Part shown: piece after piece, positions 28,689 to 38,608 of the stretch
How the letters are laid out: every line of letters starts with the position of its first letter
Position numbering within the stretch: position 1 is the stretch's first letter
Assembly (NCBI RefSeq): GCF_000330505.1
Contig: NW_004443789.1
Location: 20,147 to 59,025, forward strand
Source of the DNA: Entamoeba invadens IP1
Taxonomy: Eukaryota > Evosea > Mastigamoebida > Endamoebidae
Reading direction: 5' to 3'
DNA: 38,879 nt
Made by a program: the position numbers and the translations under genes
Notes under the pieces: model-generated
Told to the model about the DNA's origin: nothing
Database searches by the model: none
The model's input: only the letters and a program-made list of their open reading frames with translations

Positions 28689-29687
28689 TTATTCATCATC
28701 TCTTATCAGCCTCACATTGTATTCGCAGCATTGTCGAGAACAATCGCATTTACAGACATAACAACATTGTTCCCGACAATCTTCATCACAGCACTTCACA
28801 TTTTTATCATTCCACGTATGGCAATCGCAGTTCAACCACTGACAGCACATTATATAACACGGCGTGCACACACACATTTCTCCCCCACAAAAGAAGTTGC
28901 ACGTGTAACAACACTTTTCTTTGCAATAACCACAGTCCCACACATACACATAACAATCTCGATATTTACGAACATTCCCACAACACCCACAAGTCATACA
29001 TCCAACAACTTCGTCACACTTTTTATCACAACTGCAGCACGTGCAATACGTGCAACAAATGAGATTCCCGATAATTTCAAATAGCTTTAAAATTGGCTTA
29101 CAAACACATTCACAGACATAGCAAAAACAGTCGCACGTCTTTCCACACCCCTGACAGATGTAGTCCCACCCAGTCTTACCATTACAACACTTCTCACAAC
29201 ACGTGTGCTTTGTGTCACAACATAACAACAATCTGCAAGGTACACAACAATATTTCGTATAAAACGGACACGTGCACGCTTCGTCACAATAATCGTAGTC
29301 ACAACATTTACACCCCCAAAAACAAGCACAGCACTCAACAGCGTCGCACCACGCACATTCGAAAAAGTCGCAAATACAATTGCAGTGGATCAACGAATCA
29401 CAAAGACCATTACAAAAGTATTTCCAGAGGAATTTAAGAGTTATAAATATGTTATAAAAAAAGTGGAGTATCAAATTGTGTGGTTTTGTGTCATTTGAAT
29501 AATTTTGTTGTTCTTCATTGGCATCTTCAATATCATCTGCACCAATTTCAATCTGTGGGCCGTGGACTTCGGGAATGTCAGTGATGGTAGTTGGATCGTT
29601 GTGTACAGCTATAGTCGGCTGATTACATGAACAACTGATATCGTTTTCGAATGGTACAGATGAGTCATTTGAGACAAAGTCTGACAT
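28689..29687 (-). CDS. extremely cysteine-rich protein, 332 aa
   Basis: The complete frame begins at ATG 29687. Residues 1-70 are acidic and cysteine-poor apart from CSC at 19-21. Residues about 71-90 are hydrophobic (LILHFFYNIFITLKFLW). From Cys 92 to about 322 I count 68 cysteines in roughly 230 residues, in patterns CC, CxC and CxxC, mixed with Tyr, Trp and Asp; 70 in all. There is no N-terminal signal peptide, so the cysteines may be cytosolic and either bind metal or be lipidated, or the 71-90 segment may be a signal anchor that places them outside. I do not recognise a family: spacing is not EGF-, furin- or metallothionein-like in a simple way. Confidence 0.82.
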   Translation of the reverse strand: MSDFVSNDSSVPFENDISCSCNQPTIAVHNDPTTITDIPEVHGPQIEIGADDIEDANEEQQNYSNDTKPHNLILHFFYNIFITLKFLWKYFCNGLCDSLIHCNCICDFFECAWCDAVECCACFWGCKCCDYDYCDEACTCPFYTKYCCVPCRLLLCCDTKHTCCEKCCNGKTGWDYICQGCGKTCDCFCYVCECVCKPILKLFEIIGNLICCTYCTCCSCDKKCDEVVGCMTCGCCGNVRKYRDCYVYVWDCGYCKEKCCYTCNFFCGGEMCVCTPCYIMCCQWLNCDCHTWNDKNVKCCDEDCREQCCYVCKCDCSRQCCEYNVRLIRDDE

Positions 29688-30779
29688 GGATTTTTCGATT
29701 TTTTATCGATTTTTTATCAAAAAACCAAAAAGTTGTTTCCAAAGTATTTTTTCATTTAAAAAATCCATTTTCGACTCTTTGAATTCAGCATTTAATTTTG
29801 CCTTGTTTCATAAAAAAAAAATTAACTAATTTTCATTATTTTATTAAAAAGTTTAATTATTTTATTAGGTTTATATTATTAAAATAAAGTAATACTGAAT
29901 AACATTTTAACTTTAAATTATAATTAATATATTAATTCGTTTATTATTTTAAATAATTTTGATTTTTATGATTTAAGTCAAGTCGATAAAATTTTTTACT
30001 GGATAAGATATTCTATACTTATTAGTAATAACAACTATAGTTTTTTTCAATCAAATTATTAATAAATTATTAAAATAATATGAGAAACCCACAAAACTTT
30101 GTGTTATTAATTAAAATGTTTTTAATATATTAAAGAATGAACTATATGTAAATAACACTTTTACTAATTTTGTAATATTCATATTAAAAAAATTATGATG
30201 ATTTAATTATTTACAAAATTATATTATAAAAAATTTAATTATTTAGTTTATTTATAAAAACAGAGTTATTTTAAAGTTAATTTGTTTATAATTGATAATA
30301 GTTTTAATAAACAAATAACTTCAAAAAAAATTTGAGAACAAGGAAATAACGATCAAAGAACTCATGAGAACGATTAACCCAAATGCAGATATAGGGTGCA
30401 TTAAGTGGTGGTGGGTATCTTTATTATAGTAGTAGATATAATAATATTCATTAATATCTTTTTCACAAGTTTAGTAAGCATACACAATTTTTGGTGTTTT
30501 TTTCATTTGGCGTGGCATACTTTTTATTACTAAAACAGAGTGAAGTTATAGAAATTTAATTTGTCTCAAATTTATATCCAGTAAAAGTACCAATACATTT
30601 ATTTTCTTTTAAAAAAAGATTAAAATTTTAACTTACACATTTTGGGGAGTCACTTTATATATATTATAGTCCAATGCTCAAATAAAAATTAACATAACGC
30701 TTTTTATGACAAAAAACTTTATTATTTTGAAAATATTGAAATAAAAAGGCCCAAAAACAATATCAACACAGCATATTAA
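29688..30779. other. long AT-rich intergenic region
   Basis: About 1.1 kb. A tandem ATCGATTTTTT-like pair lies at about 29696-29715, just upstream of the cysteine-rich gene. No gene, RNA or transposon end is supported. Confidence 0.55.
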
Positions 30780-31364
30780 TTACATTAAAACGCAGTCTTG
30801 TTTTGATTTATAATCATAATTAAAATTATTTTTACTTGTTATTTTTTGATTAATAATTTCTGTTACTAGTGATTCAAAAAGTTTGTCAACATATATGTTG
30901 TGTTTCCCCGACACTTCAAAAAATAGAGAGCCCCACTCATCAGCAAGATCCTGTCCTTCTTGTGTAGATACTTGTCTTTCTTGTTCCAAATCACTTTTGT
31001 TGGCACACAAGACGAGGGCAATTTTTTCATCTGAAGTTTTGTTCAACTCTTTGTAAATTCGTTGATGAAAAACAACAACTTCTTTAAATTTCTCTTTGGA
31101 GTTGATGGGATACACAAGTAGATATCCATCTTTGTTTCTTATCTCATCATATAAAATCGCTTCACAACTTTCGGACCCTGTGACGTCCGTAATTTGAAGA
31201 ATTAATTCTTTGTTTTTGAACTTCAATTTTTTGTTGTAAGTATCTACTATTATCGGATCATATATGTCTATAAATTCATTTAAAATATACCTTTTTATTA
31301 AACTGGATTTGCCAGAATAACAAGGACCAATAACAAGGACATTAAGTCGTTCAATACTATTCAT
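30780..31364 (-). CDS. divergent Ras-family small GTPase, 194 aa, with CAAX box
   Basis: The fold motifs of a Ras GTPase are in order: G1 GPCYSGKS (13-20), switch I YDPIIVDTY (35-43), G3 DVTGSE (60-65), G4 ANKSDL (121-126), G5 EVSGK (150-154), and C-terminal CVLM, a farnesylation-type CAAX. Compared with Ras, position 12 is Cys, 13 is Tyr, 35 is Ile in place of the Mg-binding Thr, 59 is Thr and 61 is Ser. Nucleotide binding (GKS, NKSD) should persist, but GTP hydrolysis and normal effector switching probably do not. Length and frame are normal, with no sign of decay, so selection for a non-canonical role is plausible. It is membrane-attached if prenylated. Confidence 0.92.
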   Translation of the reverse strand: MNSIERLNVLVIGPCYSGKSSLIKRYILNEFIDIYDPIIVDTYNKKLKFKNKELILQITDVTGSESCEAILYDEIRNKDGYLLVYPINSKEKFKEVVVFHQRIYKELNKTSDEKIALVLCANKSDLEQERQVSTQEGQDLADEWGSLFFEVSGKHNIYVDKLFESLVTEIINQKITSKNNFNYDYKSKQDCVLM

Positions 31365-31856
31365 TACAATTGGTATATTTAAAGATTTTATTTAAATAAA
31401 TTCCTCTTTATATTAATAAAAAGATATAGTTTTTCATAATAATATTATTATTAGATAAATAATCAAAAGTTAAAATGGTTTAATAAAATTAACAACATCG
31501 TTTTTAATTTTTTTTAAATATAAATCATTTAAAATTAGATTTAAGTGTTTTATAATTTTCAATTATTTTTAATAATACAGTCAAGGGCGTCTATTTGTCG
31601 TGAATCCAGTAGAAAAAAGTATCTATTTGTCGTAAATAGACTGGCCAACCGATGACCATTATTTTCAATTATGCCGAATTTTTAAAGCAACGTTCCTTTT
31701 TGCCGAAACCAAAGTTGACCACACATATAACCGACTTTTGCTTTTACAAATAAATTATTAAAAACTAATTATTATTTGGAAGCGATAAACAAAAGTTAAA
31801 TAACATTTTATTTATTTCAAATTTTAAAAAATAAACGTTTTTGGGAAGGCGAAAGG

Positions 31857-32276
31857 TTATTTCGCCCCCATATTTTTTCACCCTTTATTTTTTCACCCCC
31901 ACTTTTCATTTTTATTTCAATAAACAATTGAAATTTTGTAACTTTATTTGAAATTGTTTTTCGTTTTTATTAGAATGTTCTGTGTATTATTTATAGTAAA
32001 ATTTTAAATTAAAATGAAAAAATAGCGTGTTTGATTACTTAAGTTGAAAATAGCATTATATAAAAAACGATTATTGCAAAAGAACAAGAAATGTTAACAA
32101 AAGCAACTAATCGAAAACTCCATGTAAATAATTATATTTGTATTTATAGTTATATTATGAAATGGCTAAATGGTTTCATTTAATATTCACGAAGCTTTTG
32201 ATTCAATTTCAAACCAAATACTTTCCAAAATTATTAAATTAATTTATTTATAATGTTTAGTGTAAAATAATACAAA
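31857..32276 (+). repeat. left terminal inverted repeat of MULE
   Basis: Begins TTATTTCGCCCCCATATTTT and contains CACCC-A/T-run repeats. It matches the reverse complement of 35463-35876 almost base for base. Confidence 0.9.
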
Positions 32277-32361
32277 TACAAATAGCAAACAATAATAAAT
32301 GATAAAAACGATTTAAAACTAAATTGCAATTTAAATAATTAAAATAAACTATAAATAATCA

Positions 32362-34986
32362 ATGCATCCATTACAATTTAATACCATTGCTCCACCACAT
32401 TTCGCGATATTGAAATCTGATAGAGACATGGAATTGCCTTATATTATTGGTTACAAATATTGGCCCAAAACTACTTCACGAGATTATTTTAGGTGTAAAA
32501 CGTGTGGTAAACTTATTTATTGTTTCAAAGACGAAAATGGACATTTAACAAATTTTGAGTTTCGGGGGAAGAAAACAATACATGGTCACAATACAACAGA
32601 TTATTGGGATGATCTATTATGTTTAAAATTAAAACAACAATCATTAACAGATTCTGGAACTTTAAAAAGTCCAATTGAAATAAACTGTTTTTCAAAAGTC
32701 GGTACTGAGGTGTCCCGATTTTTTGCATTTATTTTGTTTATTATTTTTGGGAATCGTTTTTTTGTAATAAAATCGCTTATTTTTTCCAAGTTAAAAAGAG
32801 AAAAACAGTCTTCAAAAAATATTTTTTTACTTGAAGAATTTTTAAGCATTAAAAAATTCCATATAAAATTTGAAATAACGGGATTTTTGTTTCATAAAAA
32901 CACACGAATTATCCCAAAAGTGCATTTTTGTCAAAAGCAAATAAACTTAATGTCAAATTTTTTCATTATCAAACATTTTAATAATTAATGAAATATTCAC
33001 AAAACAAAAGCTTAGTTCGAAGATTAGTATGCTTAATAGTGTTGTCACAAGAACAATAAAAATGACAAAATGATTTGATAACTTATCTTCGTTGTTTTTT
33101 AAAAAGTCGACATTCTTTTTGAGCATTTCAGTGAGAACATCTTTTTTAAAATATCCAATAACAAAACATTATTGTTATTTTGTATTATTTTTCTAGTGTT
33201 GCCCTTTGACAATTTTGGCTTATGCCTGTCAAAATTATCAAACATTTGCTATAATTTATTTGGTGTTTTTGGAACTCTTTATTTCATTATTTTTTATTCA
33301 GAGAAGATAACCACATGTTTGTTTTTAATTGAAAATATTTTTTTTAACGAAAGTAATTATCAGTTAAAACTCGACACAAACAACACCATCCCAATTCACT
33401 TAAACGTTAATTGTTGTGCTTTTAGGTCAACAATGCTGTGTATATGTTGCGAAGTATCGATTTATGGTCAAATCAAATAACGGGATCGGGTTTTTTGGAA
33501 AAAGATGGCTAATATTCCGATATTTTCCCGAATATGTACGAAAATAATTGAACGGGATTGGTATTTTTTTCAAAATAAAGTCGGTACTTTCGATTTTTTG
33601 TTTTTTATTTTTTTAGGAAAAAACAAAAATAAAAACGGGACTTTAGGAAGTTCTAAAAATATGACAGTACCGACTTTTGAAAAACAGTTTAGTATATGAG
33701 GCTTATATTCACGGATCTTCAAAACGACTTTCGGTTTGTGTGGGAATAGTTGAACATCTTCAAAAATAGACCCAACCCCAAAAACGTCTCTTCTATAATT
33801 TTAACAGAAGAAGAAAAGGAAATGTTGTTATATCAAGATGAATTTGTTTTAATATTTGGCGCGAAAGAATATTTTGATTTTGTCAAACGTTCAAATGTTT
33901 TGTTTATTGATGGTACTTTCAAATCGTGTCCCAGTTTGTTAGTTTTAACATCATCAAACATTTGTGTTTATCAAGCTTGTTTTAAATAAATGTTATTAAT
34001 AACAAATTGTATAATTATATTTGTTTGCAAAAAACATAATATTTTGTATAACTTATTTCACAGAATTGTTTTCACAATTTTACACCATACATGCAATGCA
34101 ATATGGTCAAAGTTTTCCTGTATTTTATTGTTTAATGACCGCTAAAAATTTAAAGAGATAAAATTGAAGAAACGTGTGAATCGAAAATTTTCCATGAAAA
34201 CAAAATTGTAATAAGAGATTTTAAAATTGTTTTTCAAACAAATTTTTGGAAATGACACAATTTTAAAAGGTTGCCATTTTCATTTTTGTCAATCAATTTT
34301 CAGAAGGGTATAAGCACTTGGGTTTTCTGACCGTTATAAAGATGGTGATATTTTTAAAATGGTAGTTAAAATGCTAATGTCTTTGGCCTATTTACCAGAA
34401 AAGATAATTTCTGATGCATTTGAAGAAACGGTATTTGAATTTAAAGATGACAATGACGTAATAAAAATATTATTTTAGGAAAAATTATATTGAGGAGTGT
34501 TTAAAATTAGCTTTTGGTGTCTTTTTGGGATAGCAGAAAGAACAAATAATAGAACAAAAAGGTTTCACTCTTCACTCAATCGTTTTGTTGAAACAACACA
34601 TCCTTCAATCCATTCATTTTTGAAAAAATTAAAAAAGTTTCAAAAAAGAATTGGTTTGCGTTTTTTCAGGTATACAAAATGTATGGAAAAAAGAGGCCAT
34701 TTACGAAAATGTTGGATAAAAATGTGACACTCGAAGAAAAACAAGCCGAATTAAAAGGACTTCATCCCATCACAACCAAACAGTTTTTGGAAGACTGTGC
34801 TGTAATACTTGGGAGTAAACAAAATGATGTTATTTTTATAACCGAAACTAAGATTATTGAAGATGAAGTTGCTGAGGAAAATGCTTTAATTGAAGAACTC
34901 GTCAAAACAAAAACAACAGATCCTTATTTAAATGATTCTGAAAAGAGTGGACAAAAAAGCAAACAAAAAATGACGATAACGTTATA
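32362..34986 (+). pseudogene. Mutator-like transposase with FLYWCH zinc finger, interrupted
   Basis: The start codon at 32362 lies just inside the left TIR. Residues about 25-80 form a FLYWCH-type zinc finger (YKYWPKTTSRDYFRCKTCGK...HGHN). The frame is cut at 32682 by a 1-kb element and resumes at 33689 as VYEAYIHGSSKRLSVCVGIV. After a one-base shift come LFIDGTFKSCP (33899-33930, first catalytic Asp of the MULE DDE domain), QYGQSFPVFYCLMTAKN (about 34095), GCHFHFCQSIFRR (about 34269), LAYLPEKIISDAFEE (about 34385) and TNNRTKRFHSSLNRFVETTH (about 34540), all in canonical MULE order. A Lys-rich tail follows to 34986. Several frame shifts remain, so it is inactive even without the insertion. 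About 100 bp around 33988-34070 between motifs matches nothing expected and could be a further small insertion. Confidence 0.88.
32681..33690. mobile_element. TA-flanked inverted-repeat element (AACTG family, copy 2, 1006 bp)
   Basis: Left end AACTGTTTTTCAAAAGTCGG plus TACTG (32683-32707) is a perfect inverted copy of the right end (33665-33688/89), flanked by TA (32681-32682 and 33689-33690). The next bases of the left end (TGTCCCGATTTTTT) also match the right end of copy 1 at 2868-2890 (inverted), showing one family. Removal with one TA rejoins the MULE transposase frame exactly (SPIEI-VYEAY). The interior has frames of 99-102 codons that look like low-complexity membrane-type sequence, and a minus-strand open stretch near 33000-33180 (KDVLTEMLKKNVDFL, then hydrophobic). 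I recognise no transposase in it. Confidence 0.9.
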
Positions 34987-35462
34987 AGAGATAATAAGTT
35001 TGTTATTGTATTTAATTATTCAAATAAATTACATTTTGACAATTAAAAAATATAAAAATATAAATTATAATTTGTAATAACAATAAGTGTAGATATACCA
35101 GAAAATAAAGTAATTCAAAACAACCTGCTAAACGACAATGAAATGTTTTTGAGTTCAGCTGTCGTGTGTGATACAACAAAAGATCAAAAAAACATTTCTT
35201 ACTAAAAAGAAAAAAACATCCAGTTAAAAGAAACGAATTTCAGATTCAAAAAAAATAAAAAAATTAGAATGGTTCAAAACAAGAAAAGAAAATCATTAAC
35301 AAACAAATCTAAAAACAAAAAAGAACACGTAAAACAAATTCTTTTTAATGTTTTTTAAGTTTACAAATTCACATGTATAATATATCATAATTATATATAC
35401 ATATGTTACATATAAAATTTTGGTTTTAAAGTAATAGATATAACTTTTAATCATTATTTGTA

Positions 35463-35876
35463 TTATTTTACACTAAACATTATAAATAAATTAATTTAAT
35501 AATTTTGGAAAGTATTTGGTTTGAAATTGAATCAAAAGCTTCGTGAATATTAAATGAAACCATTTAGCCATTTCATAATATAACTATAAATACAAATATA
35601 ATTATTTACATGGAGTTTTCGATTAGTTGCTTTTGTTAACATTTCTTGTTCTTTTGCAATAATCGTTTTTTATATAATGCTATTTTCAACTTAAGTAATC
35701 AAACACGCTATTTTTTCATTTTAATTTAAAATTTTACTATAAATAATACACAGAACATTCTTATAAAAATGAAAAACAATTTCAATTAAAGTTACAAAAT
35801 TTCAATTGTTTATTGAAATAAAAATGAAAAGTGGGGGTGAAAAAATAAAGGGTGAAAAAATATGGGGGCGAAATAA
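35463..35876 (-). repeat. right terminal inverted repeat of MULE
   Basis: Inverted counterpart of 31857-32276, ending GGGGGCGAAATAA. Confidence 0.9.
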
Positions 35877-35893
35877 CACCCAATCTTTGGGAA

Positions 35894-36980
35894 CACATGA
35901 TTATTAAATACTATTTTTTTAAAAATAATATTTTTTGATATTCAAAAAATATAAATCTGTATGAACCAAAAACAATATAAATTTACCAAGAATATATTTT
36001 TTAAAAGTAATCGTCTTTTAAATAAATGATGTGATTTATAATTATTTTCAATAATCATTTTCATTAATATTATCTAAATTGAATATAACTATTGATTTTA
36101 CAACATTATTAAATACATAATCATTGTGCAGTCATTTAATTACAATGTTATAACAGTAAAAATGTATAATGAATATGATTTGTAACTTTTATTTCAAAAA
36201 TATAAATTAAAAGCTTATCAAATTAAAATATAACGTTGTGTTTATTTTTCGTAACTGTTAACCACTTATATGTTTAAATCATTGTTCATTCTCAAAATAA
36301 CGTTTCAATTAAAACATATGCAATGTGTATATTACTAATGAATAATAACTTGCAAATTTTATACTTTTTATAATTTGAATTAAATTATCATGATTTAAAA
36401 TTCACACAAATTGTTTTAATCGTGATTTACAATTTATATAATATTACAATTGTTTATTATGTTAAGAACTTCATTCTTTGAAATTACATGTATTTTATTT
36501 TTTGTACGATATATGAAATAATGTTTAACAGTCTTTAAACCAATTTATAAGTTTGTTTAAATGTATTATCCCAATTATTGTTTATCTTCTGTTGTTGTTA
36601 TTGAATATCATGATGTTGGTAATTTGCTTTTGAGAAAAAAAAATCGATTATCATTTTTACACATAATGAAAAAATGTCAAAAACAACAAGTTGTACATAT
36701 TTTTTAATAAAATTTATTATTTTATTACCAAAATGAATATTTGTCATATTTTGCTCAAATAATTTTAATACTTCATTCTATTTATTTGTTTTATTATTTA
36801 TTAAAATAACGAACTTTTGAGCTGAAATATATAAATTAAAGCATTTTCTTTATTTCGTTTGCACGTTTAATCTATATGACTAAAATTATTATTGTTTACT
36901 AGTTTAAGTAAAAAAGAAAAGTAACAAGTCAAAATATGCTCAAATGGTTTAAAAATTAAATTTTGGGATTAATTTTAGTG
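35894..36980. other. AT-rich interior of the second-level element
   Basis: About 1.1 kb between the MULE and the GACTGGCCAACCG right end. No coding frame or further inverted repeat is supported. Confidence 0.6.
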
Positions 36981-37391
36981 CGGTTGGCCAGTCTAGTCGT
37001 AAATGAGTGACATTTGTTGATAATTCTTTTTAATATTGAAATTTATTTTTTATAAAAAATCCAGTTTTTAATTTAACAAAAGTTACAGATTCGAGAACAA
37101 AATATTTAATTGTCGTACACCCAAATGATTGGTCGGTTGTGCGACAAATAAGCATATTCGACATTTATAATTACGACAAATCTACGCCTTTGACTGTATT
37201 ATAAACTGTTTTTTGTTGTTGGTTAATATTCAAATAACTATTGAATTTTACAAAGAATTCAACAGAAATATCAAGTCACTTTTTTGGTATTAAATCACCA
37301 AATTTTCTATCTAATACTTGTAAATAATTGTATATAATAACGAAAACTTATTTTTAATATGAAAATGATATTTTAGATCAATCATTTTTTT

Positions 37392-37405
37392 AACTCGAAA
37401 ATCAA
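37392..37405 (+). promoter_or_regulatory. AACTCRAA pre-start motif (copy 3)
   Basis: AACTCGAAAATCAA lies 10-23 bp before the ATG at 37415; see the copies at 22855 and 25087. Confidence 0.4.
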
Positions 37406-37414
37406 TTTTTTAAA

Positions 37415-38608
37415 ATGTCCAAAATTGATAGTTATCACGCAATGGTTGTCTCAAAATATTTTTCAAGTTTTGGTGATTTCGTAAAACTTCAATGTGTATG
37501 TAAAAAGTATAACAGTACCCTTGACAAATTTCGTTATAATCCAATTCCACTCACTCAAACAAATGTTAAACATTTCCCACACCTCGAGACTCTCATGATT
37601 TATAATACTTTCGATTATTTCTACTCGCAAATTGTATCACAGAATTATCATCTTAATCACTATCGCGTTGTATTTTTGTGTCCTGTTTCGTACAATTTTT
37701 ACATGCAAAACAGCGAAACCAAAAATTTCGTTTTCAAAAACGTTTTATACACAAAAGACGACAAAAAACACTTTGGAAATACAATTCCCAAAATAGTCAA
37801 CACTTTTGAAAAAGATGTTTTTCAATATGACACGACACTTATTATTATCACTATTCCACAACAAATAACGTTGTTACGTGAAAATTCTTTCTTTTATTGC
37901 ACTAACTTGACTTCTGTAGTATTATCAAATGTTAAAAAGATTGAAACAAGTTGTTTTGACCATTGTTTGTTCTCTTCTATTGTGTTACCTTCAACTTTGG
38001 AACATCTTGGGGATAAGGCTTTTAACTACTGTTATCACCTTAGTGAGATCACAATACCAGGAAGTGTCACATTCATTGGTTCTTCGTGTTTCTGGGGGTG
38101 TAATTTGAGGACACTTGTTGTTGAAAAGGGGGTTAAATATTTGAGTGAAAGATGTTTTGAAGACTGAGATTATTTGAGTGTGATAAAAATAGCAAGCAGT
38201 GTCACATCTCTTAGAAAATCATGTTTTAGAGGGGACATAGGAATTAAGGGTGGAAATTTGCCAAATTATATTAAAGAAATACAAAGCAATTGTTTTAATT
38301 ATTGTAGCTCACTCAAAAGAATTATTCTTCCAAAAGATATTGAATATATCGGAGAAGCGGCGTTCTCTGGATGCGAGTCTTTAAAAGAAATAGAAATACC
38401 AGAAGGTATACAAGAATTGCCAAAGAAGTGTTTTTGTGATTGTTCTCATTTAAGTAGAGTCAAGCTAAGTGATAATATTAAAAGACTTGGTGATATGTGT
38501 TTTGATTACTGTGAAAAGTTGTATGAAATCGAACTACCAGCATCACTCACTTATATTGGAGATGATTGTTTTCAAAAACAAGTTTTGTTCAAAAAAAGGA
38601 CAAAATAA
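37415..38608 (+). pseudogene. BspA-like leucine-rich-repeat protein broken by an in-frame TGA
   Basis: The shared N-terminal domain (IDSYHAMVVSKYF..FGDFVKLQCVCKKY...NPIPLT) is followed by LRR_5 repeats with CF.(Y/H)C turns. A TGA at 38165-38167 interrupts the frame within a repeat (LSERCFED-stop-DYLSVIKIASSV), and the same frame continues with about six more repeats to the stop at 38606-38608. Other repeats have Cys at the stop position (CFxxC), so a TGT/TGC to TGA change is likely. If uninterrupted the protein would have 397 residues. The rest of the frame is clean, so the break is recent, a sequencing error, or read through. Confidence 0.88.

Larger units (their letters stand above)
31848..35884. 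mobile_element. Mutator-like element (MULE) with ~420-bp terminal inverted repeats
   Basis: Bases about 31857-32276 are a near-identical inverted copy of about 35463-35876, with only a few mismatches. Long TIRs around a FLYWCH/DDE transposase are typical of MULEs. A likely 9-bp target duplication is TTTTGGGAA (31839-31847) and CTTTGGGAA (35885-35893), 8 of 9 matching; the extreme termini have diverged. The left end contains a small hairpin, GGCGAAA/TTTCGCC, at 31848-31866. The transposase is broken, so this copy is non-autonomous now, but the TIR identity suggests fairly recent activity. Confidence 0.88.
31637..36995. mobile_element. second-level TA-flanked element carrying the Mutator-like element
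   Basis: GACTGGCCAACCG at 31639-31651 is inverted at 36981-36993, and both are bounded by TA (31637-31638, 36994-36995). Removing this interval with one TA joins the two halves of MITE copy B into a normal-sized element. Excluding the Mutator-like insertion it would be about 1.3 kb. The 13-bp ends are short, so support comes mainly from the TA sites and from the reconstituted outer MITE. Confidence 0.72.
31576..37198. mobile_element. outer MITE (copy B) split by nested transposons
   Basis: The ends are CAGTCAAGGGCGT at 31578 and the inverted CAGTCAAAGGCGT ending at 37196, flanked by TA (31576-31577 and 37197-37198). Without the inner insertion (31639-36993 plus one TA) it is about 260 bp, similar to the 278-bp copy A at 28161. 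TTTGTCGTRAA-type motifs occur at about 31593 and 31625 and, inverted or direct, near 37108, 37139 and 37171. These match in order the TTTGTGGGTTT motifs of copy A. Confidence 0.85.

Noticed and set aside
29087..29437. Two frames of 89 and 114 codons overlapping the cysteine-rich gene
   Set aside because: They are shadows created by repeated TGT/ACA codons; neither has family features.
32681..33480. Membrane protein genes suggested by hydrophobic frames of 99-102 codons
   Set aside because: They start in or cross transposon ends and are low-complexity A/T-rich sequence; no family features.
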